A DNA stretch of 5,126 bases from DASPKO01 sp035628055 (GTDB lineage: Bacteria > Planctomycetota > Phycisphaerae > Phycisphaerales > UBA1924), in contig DASPKO010000238.1 in the NCBI GenBank assembly GCA_035628055.1, forward strand, positions 1 through 5,126, in the 5' to 3' direction. This document shows positions 1 to 5,126 of this stretch, piece by piece. The translations under genes were made by a program, and so were the position numbers. Positions within the stretch are counted from its first letter, which is position 1. Every line of letters starts with the position of its first letter. The notes under the pieces are model-generated. The model made no database searches. It saw only the letters and a list, made by a program, of their open reading frames with translations, and was not told the origin of the DNA.

Positions 1-772
<772 letters not shown>

Positions 773-836
773 GGGCGGAGGGTACCGCCAAACCGCGCGG
801 GGAGCGGGCACCCGGACGGTGGCGGACGGACCTGCC

Positions 837-870
837 AAAAACGAGAGGGCCCCGCACGCCGGCGGGGCCC
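837..870 (-). terminator. Intrinsic terminator after tRNA-Gly
   Basis: A perfect 9-bp inverted repeat (gggccccgc at 847-855, gcggggccc at 862-870) encloses a 6-nt loop. Read on the minus strand it is followed by TCTCG and then five Ts (841-837), the arrangement of a Rho-independent terminator, although the T tract begins 5 nt after the stem. It begins 12 nt after the 3' end of the tRNA and would also stop readthrough from dsbD. It therefore separates the tRNA unit from the TerC gene. There is no T tract on the plus-strand side, so it works in one direction only. Confidence 0.8.
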
Positions 871-882
871 GGAAGACTCTAA

Positions 883-954
883 AGCGGGTGAAGGGGCTTG
901 AACCCTCGACCTTCTCGTTGGCAACGAGACGCTCTACCGCTGAGCTACACCCGC
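883..954 (-). tRNA. tRNA-Gly, anticodon GCC
   Basis: The minus strand folds into a complete cloverleaf. The acceptor stem is GCGGGTG/CACCCGC, the D arm is GCTC-AGCGGTA-GAGC, and the anticodon arm is TCTCG-TTGCCAA-CGAGA. The variable loop is AGGTC and the T arm is GAGGG-TTCAAGC-CCCTT, with one G-U pair. The anticodon GCC reads GGC and GGU glycine codons, which suits a GC-rich genome. The discriminator base is U73 (position 883), as is usual for bacterial tRNA-Gly. The next bases are TTA rather than CCA, so the CCA tail must be added after transcription. The gene has its own promoter upstream (989-1017) and a terminator downstream, and lies 59 bp past the end of dsbD on the same strand. Confidence 0.98.
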
Positions 955-1006
955 GACCGCGCCGGGACCCGAGTCCCCGCGGGCACAAAACCTAGACCGC
1001 GCCGGG
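955..1006. repeat. 12-bp direct repeat pair in the tRNA leader and promoter
   Basis: The sequence gaccgcgccggg occurs at 955-966 and again at 995-1006, 40 bp apart. The first copy abuts the tRNA 5' end. The second lies within the spacer between the -35 and -10 boxes. A small inverted repeat (gggac at 964-968, gtccc at 973-977) lies within the leader between the copies. The repeat could be a binding site, the trace of a local duplication, or chance in GC-rich DNA. Confidence 0.6.
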
Positions 1007-1017
1007 CCCTCTGTCAA
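989..1017 (-). promoter_or_regulatory. Sigma70-type promoter for tRNA-Gly
   Basis: Read on the minus strand, a perfect -35 hexamer TTGACA (1017-1012) is followed after exactly 17 nt by TAGGTT (994-989). TAGGTT keeps the key T, A and final T of a -10 box and is of a kind common in GC-rich genomes. Transcription would start around 980-983, giving a leader of about 25-30 nt before the mature tRNA 5' end at 954, to be removed by RNase P. The dsbD stop codon TGA (1016-1014) lies inside the -35 box. The match was made by eye, and the start point is inferred. Confidence 0.75.
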
Positions 1018-2990
1018 CGCCCGGACGCCGCCGCGGGCTCGGCGTTCGGCCCGCTTTGCCCGAGCACGGTCCCGCCGGCGGCCCGCTCCAGGGCGGTTCG
1101 GACGACCTCGGGGGTGTAGCTGTCATACATCAGCCGCTCGCCCCCCAGCCCCGGCCCGTAGATCACCAGCAGGGGGATGCCGACCCAGCTCAGGCTCTTC
1201 TGGTACGCGCTGCCGTCGGGGTTCTTCGAGGTGAAGTCGACCTTGATGGGCACCACTCCCGGGCCATTGAGGATCGCCGCGATCTCGCGCCGGTGCAGGA
1301 CCGCCGACTCGAGCGCCTTGCAGTTGAGGCACCAATCGGCGGTCAGGTCCACCACCACGATCTTGCCGCTCCGGAGCGCCGCGTCCAGGCGCTGCGGCGT
1401 GTAGTAGACCCAGTTGATGGGGCCCTTGTCCGAGAACTCCCGGGCCATCAGGATCGAAGCGCTGCCCATGAGCAGCCCGATGACCCCGAAGGCCAGCCGC
1501 GGACCGGGGCGGCGCGTGAGGCGGGTCGTCCGGTACGCCAGCCAGCCGCCGGCGACGATGACGAACACCGCGACCGCCCACCAGTAGACCCGCGTCGGCG
1601 GGTCCGGCGCCTCGGTGAGCATGACCGCCAGCCCGATTCCCAGGAAATACGCGGCGACCGCGAGCATCAGCAGGCCCATCACCTGCTTCACCAGCACGCT
1701 CGCCGGACCGGTCCGCGGCACCCGGCTCACCCACCTCGGGTTCGCCGAGAGGACCAGGTACGGCAGGGCCATGCCGAGCCCGATCGCCGCGAACGTGAGC
1801 ATCGTGATCGCGGGGTGCTGCGTGGCCGCGAAGGCGGCGGCGCTCCCCATGAAGGGTGCTGTGCACGGCGTCGAGAGCACCGCGGTCATGATCCCGAAGA
1901 GCACCGACCCGTGCGCGGTCTCGTGGCTGGGGTTGATGGCGTAGACGAAGTTCGGCAGGCGCACGTCGAAGAAGCCGAGCATGCCGATCGCCATCACGAT
2001 GATGAAGCCGCCGACTCCCACCAGGAACCCCGGGTACTGGAACAGGTTGTTGATGGAGTCGAAGCCCGCGACGAAGGAGATCGCCGCCCCGATCGCCAGC
2101 CAGAAGCAGATCACGCCCACGGACATCCACACGCCCAGGAGGAAGCACCGGGCCGGGTTGGCCGCCGCCTGGCTCAGCCCCAGGATCTTGATCGGGATCA
2201 CGGGCAGCACGCAGGGCGTGAGGTTCAGAATGAACCCGCCGAGCAGGGCCACCGCGAGGAGCAGCACGAGCCCCACGCCGCGGGTGTCGATGGTGAACCT
2301 TCTTCCGAAGACCTGGAACTCCGCGATCTTCGTCGAGGCACCCAGCGTGGCGAATCCGCCCATGTCGAAGCCCGAGAAGAGCGCCGTGTCGGCCGGCGCC
2401 GCGGAGGGCCGGGCGCCCGCCGCGAGGATGGTGAACCGGGAGGTGACCTCGTGCCACTCGGGCATCTGGCAGGTCGAGTCGTCGCACGCCTGGTAGAAGA
2501 CCCGGACAGTCATCTCCGCGGGCCCGGGGGGCGCCGACGTGCTGACCATCACGGGGATGTAGGCCACCGCCCGTCCGCCGTACGTCGGGACCTCGATCGC
2601 GTCGCCGGACTCGGGGTCCATCACCCGCGCGGGGTGCGGCTCGGGCCACTGCACCAGGCCGATGCCGCCGACCCAGGCCGGCTTGGGCTCGACCACGATC
2701 TTGGTGACGTTGTCGGCGACCGCCGCCCGCACGCCCGGCGGGAGCACGTCCTGCACCGGCCAGGTATGGAAGCCCTCCTGGTGATCGAGGATCACGGCGA
2801 CGGCGATCTGGTCGCCCGGGCGCACCTCCGACCGTTGCGGCACCGCTTCGAGCCGGACCGCCGGGGGCGGGCCGTCCCCCTCCTTTCCGGACAGGTCCTG
2901 GGCCCACGTGCCCGCCCCGAAGCACCATGACACCGCCGCGGTGAGGAGCAGGACGAGACCTCGCGAACGATGGGGCGGGGGGTTTGGCAT
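1014..2990 (-). CDS. dsbD: Thiol:disulfide interchange protein DsbD
   Basis: A 658-aa protein with the full three-part DsbD layout, which carries electrons from cytoplasmic thioredoxin across the inner membrane to periplasmic or cell-surface thiol proteins and cytochrome c maturation. Residues 1-33 form a signal peptide (basic PHRSRG, then a hydrophobic core, ending near GTWAQ). An N-terminal immunoglobulin-like DsbD-alpha domain carries the redox pair in YQACDDSTCQMPE (C169, C174). The transmembrane domain (about 238-515, eight predicted helices) has the pair C260 in LTPCVLPVIP and C376 in STPCTAPF. The C-terminal thioredoxin-like domain (about 530-640) has the CXXC in DWCLNC (C554, C557). 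All six expected cysteines are present, so it looks functional. I chose the ATG at 2990 because it places the signal peptide at the N-terminus; the frame stays open upstream to 3104, but that extension is not signal-like. No strong Shine-Dalgarno is visible. A tRNA gene follows on the same strand. Confidence 0.95.
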   Translation of the reverse strand: MPNPPPHRSRGLVLLLTAAVSWCFGAGTWAQDLSGKEGDGPPPAVRLEAVPQRSEVRPGDQIAVAVILDHQEGFHTWPVQDVLPPGVRAAVADNVTKIVVEPKPAWVGGIGLVQWPEPHPARVMDPESGDAIEVPTYGGRAVAYIPVMVSTSAPPGPAEMTVRVFYQACDDSTCQMPEWHEVTSRFTILAAGARPSAAPADTALFSGFDMGGFATLGASTKIAEFQVFGRRFTIDTRGVGLVLLLAVALLGGFILNLTPCVLPVIPIKILGLSQAAANPARCFLLGVWMSVGVICFWLAIGAAISFVAGFDSINNLFQYPGFLVGVGGFIIVMAIGMLGFFDVRLPNFVYAINPSHETAHGSVLFGIMTAVLSTPCTAPFMGSAAAFAATQHPAITMLTFAAIGLGMALPYLVLSANPRWVSRVPRTGPASVLVKQVMGLLMLAVAAYFLGIGLAVMLTEAPDPPTRVYWWAVAVFVIVAGGWLAYRTTRLTRRPGPRLAFGVIGLLMGSASILMAREFSDKGPINWVYYTPQRLDAALRSGKIVVVDLTADWCLNCKALESAVLHRREIAAILNGPGVVPIKVDFTSKNPDGSAYQKSLSWVGIPLLVIYGPGLGGERLMYDSYTPEVVRTALERAAGGTVLGQSGPNAEPAAASGR

Positions 2991-3072
2991 GGTGACTCGT
3001 GCCTGGTGTACAAGCGTACGGCGGCGCGGTTGGCCCGGGTCGCCCGGGGACCGCCCCCGGAGGGATGGTGCC

Positions 3073-3111
3073 TCAAGCGCACCGGCGCGGCCGGTCGATA
3101 ACACGCGCCGG
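3073..3111 (+). promoter_or_regulatory. Possible sigma28 (FliA)-like promoter with flanking dyad, upstream of fliM
   Basis: GTCGATAA at 3094-3101 matches the sigma28 -10 consensus GCCGATAA at 7 of 8 bases. TCAA at 3073-3076 resembles the TAAA -35 core, but the gap is 17 nt rather than the usual 15 or so. An 8-bp perfect inverted repeat (ccggcgcg at 3082-3089, cgcgccgg at 3104-3111) surrounds the -10-like box. Position and orientation suit fliM, whose ATG is at 3146. The -35 match and spacing are weak, so this is tentative. Confidence 0.35.
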
Positions 3112-3124
3112 CCCCGTCGGGGCC
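3110..3124 (+). other. Hairpin in the fliM leader
   Basis: ggcccc (3110-3115) and ggggcc (3119-3124) form a 6-bp perfect stem with a 3-nt loop. It lies 21 nt before the fliM ATG and next to the larger dyad at 3082-3111. It could affect fliM translation initiation. It could equally be chance in GC-rich DNA. Confidence 0.4.
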
Positions 3125-3145
3125 CGCCCCCGGAATCGCCGCGCC

Positions 3146-4162
3146 ATGGCCGACGTGCTCGACCAGAACGAGATCAACGCCCTCCTGGCCGCCGTCGACT
3201 CGGGCGAGGTCGAGGAGGAGGCCAACCCGGTCCAGATCTTCAGCCGGCACCGGCGCGATTTCGAGAGCGTCGAGGTGCGGTCCTATGACTTCAAGCGGCC
3301 CGAGCGCGTCAGCAAGGACCAGATGCGGGCCCTGCAGACGCTCCACGAGGGCTTCTCGCGGAACTTCGGGGCCGCCCTCTCCGGGTTTCTGCGCACCATC
3401 GTGGAGGTCAAGGTCGCCAACTGCGAGCAGATGACCTACGCGGAGTTCATCTCCGGGCTGCCCAACCCCACGAGCTTCAATCTTATCGAGGCCAAGCCCC
3501 TGGAGGGCCAGATCTGCCTCGAGATCAGCCCGCTGATCATCTACCCGATCATCGACCGGCTGCTGGGCGGCACCAACGCGGAGCTCTTCGTCCCCCAGCG
3601 GCCCATGACCCTGATCGAGACCCGGCTCATCAGCAAGGTGACGGGCCGCGGCCTGGTCGCGCTGGCCGAGGCCTGGGCCAGCATCCGCCAGCTCCAGTTC
3701 CAGATCGCCTCCACCGAGAGCAACCCGCAGCTCGTGCAGATCGTCCCGCCTAACGAGGTCGTCGTGGTGATTGGCTTCGAGCTGAAGATGGGCTCGCGCG
3801 CCGGCACCATGAATCTGTGCATCCCCTACAACGTCATCGAACCGATCATGCAGGACCTCTCGGCGCAGAACTGGTTCAACGTCGCCAAGGCCAACGCCAC
3901 CGACGAGATGCAGGGGCGGATCACCGGCTCGCTGGCCCGGGCCGGGCTGACCGTCACCGGGCTGCTCGCCGAGACCACCATCACGCTCTCGGAGCTGATG
4001 AACCTCGCCGTGGGCGACGTCATCGTCACCGAGAAGGCGGCGGCCCGCCCGGTGGTGCTCTGCGTCGAGGGGCAGAAGACGCACCTGGCGCAGATCGGCC
4101 AGCACAAGGGGGCCCGGGCCCTGCGCATCGTCCGGGCCGTGACCGAGAGCGACCGCGTCTAG
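3146..4162 (+). CDS. fliM: Flagellar motor switch protein FliM
   Basis: A 338-aa protein of normal FliM length. FliM joins FliG and FliN in the cytoplasmic C-ring and binds phosphorylated CheY to reverse rotation. The N-terminus MADVLDQNEINALLAA matches the conserved CheY-binding segment. An acidic linker (residues 18-26) follows, then the CheC-like middle domain (about 45-235), starting at YDFKRPERVSKDQMR with the typical LHEGFSRNF, and containing LLGG (139-142) and IETRLISKVTGRGL (157-170). The C-terminal SPOA (surface presentation of antigens) domain spans about 262-330, including LAVGDVIVTEKAAARPVVL. I chose the ATG at 3146 because it gives the standard N-terminus; the open frame upstream to 2999 lacks family sequence. 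Only a weak GGA-type ribosome site lies upstream. No fliL, fliN or export genes adjoin it; dsbD diverges on one side and a TPR gene converges on the other. Confidence 0.96.
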   Translation: MADVLDQNEINALLAAVDSGEVEEEANPVQIFSRHRRDFESVEVRSYDFKRPERVSKDQMRALQTLHEGFSRNFGAALSGFLRTIVEVKVANCEQMTYAEFISGLPNPTSFNLIEAKPLEGQICLEISPLIIYPIIDRLLGGTNAELFVPQRPMTLIETRLISKVTGRGLVALAEAWASIRQLQFQIASTESNPQLVQIVPPNEVVVVIGFELKMGSRAGTMNLCIPYNVIEPIMQDLSAQNWFNVAKANATDEMQGRITGSLARAGLTVTGLLAETTITLSELMNLAVGDVIVTEKAAARPVVLCVEGQKTHLAQIGQHKGARALRIVRAVTESDRV

Positions 4163-5126
4163 CGGGTCGCGGCCCCGCCCGCCTCGCGCAGGCGGGCCGC
4201 GAGCTGCTTGAGCGCCTCGCGCCGGGCCCGCACGTCCTTGTAGCTGATCTGCTCCATCGCGATCGACGAGGCCAGCTTGTACGCCTCGTCGGCGCTCGCC
4301 AGGTCTCCCGACTCGTTGGCCCGCGCCTCCAGGGCCCGCATGAGGCCGTAGCGGAGCTCCATGGCCGTCGTCTCGTCCACCCCGCCCACCGGCGCGTGCG
4401 CCGGGTCGAGCGCCAGGCGGTAGGTCTCGATGGCTTCGTCCGTCCAGCCGATGGCCTCGAACGCCGTTCCCAGGTGACCGAGCACCTTGGGGCGGTTCTT
4501 GACGTCGGCCTTGGCCTCCTGCAGGACCGCGATCGCCTCCTCGTGCCGGTCGAGGGCCAGCAGCCGCCGGCCCAGCTCAAGCTTCAGCCCCAGGTCCGTC
4601 GGGTAGGCCGCGACCCGGGCCTGGTACTCGCGCGCCTCCAGCTCGGCCAGGGCCCGGCGCGCCTGCTCGATCCTCGCCGCCTCGGCCCCCTGCTTCTCGA
4701 GCGCCGCGAGCTGGCGCTTCGCCTGCCGGAGGCCGATGTCCCCCGCCATCTGGCGGAAGCGGAACTCCTGCGTCTGCTCGTACGCCCTGAGCAGGACCTC
4801 GCGCGCGGTCTGCTCGTCCGCCGGGGTGCCCCGGTCGAGCAGGGCCTTGGCGTAGCGCGTGATGCTCGGGCGGTCGTCCGGGCGGGCCTGGTAGGCGGCG
4901 CGCGCGTCGGCGACCACGCGGTCGGCGGTCAGCTCGCCGCGCACCATCCGCTCTTCCTCGTCGAGGCGGCGCTGCTTCTCGGCGTCGCGGATGTTGGCGC
5001 GGAACCCGCCCGACTCGCCCGCCTGGTCGAACCCGCCCTTGGTCATGGTCGCTTGGGCGGACATGTTGCGCACCTCGGCGTGCAGCTTCCCATCCGCCGG
5101 ATCGGCCCGCACCCCCTCCTCGCCGG
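4159..5126 (-). CDS. TPR-containing protein of unknown function (5' end beyond window)
   Basis: At least 317 residues follow a GTG at 5112, but the frame stays open to the window edge. The sequence there (GEEGVRADPADGK) reads like the inside of a protein, so the true start is probably outside. Residue numbers count from that GTG. A polar segment (about 15-60) contains MSAQATM, GGF and a charged helix NIRDAEKQRRLDEEERM. TPR-like helix pairs follow at about 78-115, 172-204 (LELGRRLLALDRHEEAI), 207-238 (LGTAFEAIGWTDEAIETYRLAL) and 250-283. Between them, 120-165 is a strongly charged heptad-like helix, probably a coiled coil. I see no membrane segment in this part. TPR proteins act as interaction scaffolds; the partner here is unknown. 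I recall similar N-terminal motifs in planctomycete TPR proteins but cannot verify this. It converges on fliM with a 4-base overlap of the ends. Confidence 0.8.
   Translation of the reverse strand, partial: GEEGVRADPADGKLHAEVRNMSAQATMTKGGFDQAGESGGFRANIRDAEKQRRLDEEERMVRGELTADRVVADARAAYQARPDDRPSITRYAKALLDRGTPADEQTAREVLLRAYEQTQEFRFRQMAGDIGLRQAKRQLAALEKQGAEAARIEQARRALAELEAREYQARVAAYPTDLGLKLELGRRLLALDRHEEAIAVLQEAKADVKNRPKVLGHLGTAFEAIGWTDEAIETYRLALDPAHAPVGGVDETTAMELRYGLMRALEARANESGDLASADEAYKLASSIAMEQISYKDVRARREALKQLAARLREAGGAATR
4177..4197. other. Inverted repeat just after the fliM stop, inside the TPR gene
   Basis: gcccgcct (4177-4184) and aggcgggc (4190-4197) form a perfect 8-bp stem with a 5-nt loop, 15 nt past the fliM stop codon. 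No T tract follows on either strand, so it is not a canonical intrinsic terminator. It may still pause polymerase or protect the 3' end of the fliM mRNA. It also encodes residues of the TPR protein's C-terminus, so coding constraint on GC-rich codons could explain it. Confidence 0.45.

Noticed and set aside
773..836. Search for a TerC-gene promoter, including TTGGCA and TACCCT on the minus strand
   Set aside because: No pair of -35 and -10 boxes with acceptable spacing was found, so no promoter is claimed.
1123..2928. A second long minus-strand frame (about 600 codons) within dsbD
   Set aside because: It is an alternative frame of the same strand with an R/G/A/P-rich composition. The dsbD frame has all family motifs, so this one is a shadow.
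1056..2930. A 624-codon plus-strand open frame opposite dsbD
   Set aside because: Its translation is rich in R, H, D, G and P with no hydrophobic pattern or recognisable domain. It is the antisense shadow of dsbD in a very GC-rich genome.
3007..3020. Short dyad GTAC-aagc-GTAC in the dsbD leader as a possible operator
   Set aside because: The half-sites are only four bases and self-palindromic. With no promoter visible around them, chance is the simpler reading.
2991..3104. Upstream extension of dsbD by 38 codons
   Set aside because: The extension has no signal-peptide character and would bury the obvious signal peptide that starts at the ATG at 2990. It also lies in the divergent spacer.
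2999..3145. Upstream extension of fliM by 49 codons
   Set aside because: Rich in G, R and P and unlike FliM. The conserved N-terminus MADVLDQNEI begins at 3146.
2792..4105. A 437-codon minus-strand frame opposite fliM
   Set aside because: Low-complexity D/L/G/R composition, and it overlaps both a clear fliM and the dsbD start. It is an antisense shadow.

Overview
The window is very GC-rich and densely coding. It holds four protein genes and one tRNA gene. Strong third-position GC produces many long spurious antisense frames. A solitary fliM, a DsbD of the type with a TPCVLP motif and a DWCLNC thioredoxin, and a TPR protein whose N-terminal part resembles planctomycete proteins as I recall them all suggest a flagellated, Gram-negative-type bacterium. 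Planctomycetota (perhaps Phycisphaerae) is my best guess. This rests on protein style only; there is no rRNA or other marker to confirm it.

Layout: a minus-strand block runs from about 2990 down to 1. It contains dsbD (1014-2990), then a tRNA-Gly(GCC) gene (883-954) with its own sigma70-type promoter and an intrinsic terminator (837-870), then a TerC-family membrane protein gene (start 772) that runs off the left edge. The -35 box of the tRNA promoter contains the dsbD stop codon. A 155-bp divergent spacer (2991-3145) separates dsbD from the plus-strand fliM (3146-4162). This spacer holds an 8-bp inverted repeat around a sigma28-like GTCGATAA box. fliM converges on a minus-strand TPR-protein gene (4159 to the right edge). 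The two coding regions overlap at a palindromic CTAG that supplies TAG stops on both strands.

Functionally the genes look like unrelated housekeeping and envelope functions: thiol-reductant transport to the periplasm (DsbD), glycine decoding, a TerC-type membrane transporter, the flagellar switch (FliM), and a TPR scaffold of unknown role. No mobile element, CRISPR array or phage gene is visible. I see no convincing undescribed system. The points worth a second look are the regulatory architecture (promoter at a stop codon, dyad in the fliM leader, CTAG-overlapping stops), the fliM gene standing apart from other flagellar genes, and a histidine-containing insertion in the TerC protein.
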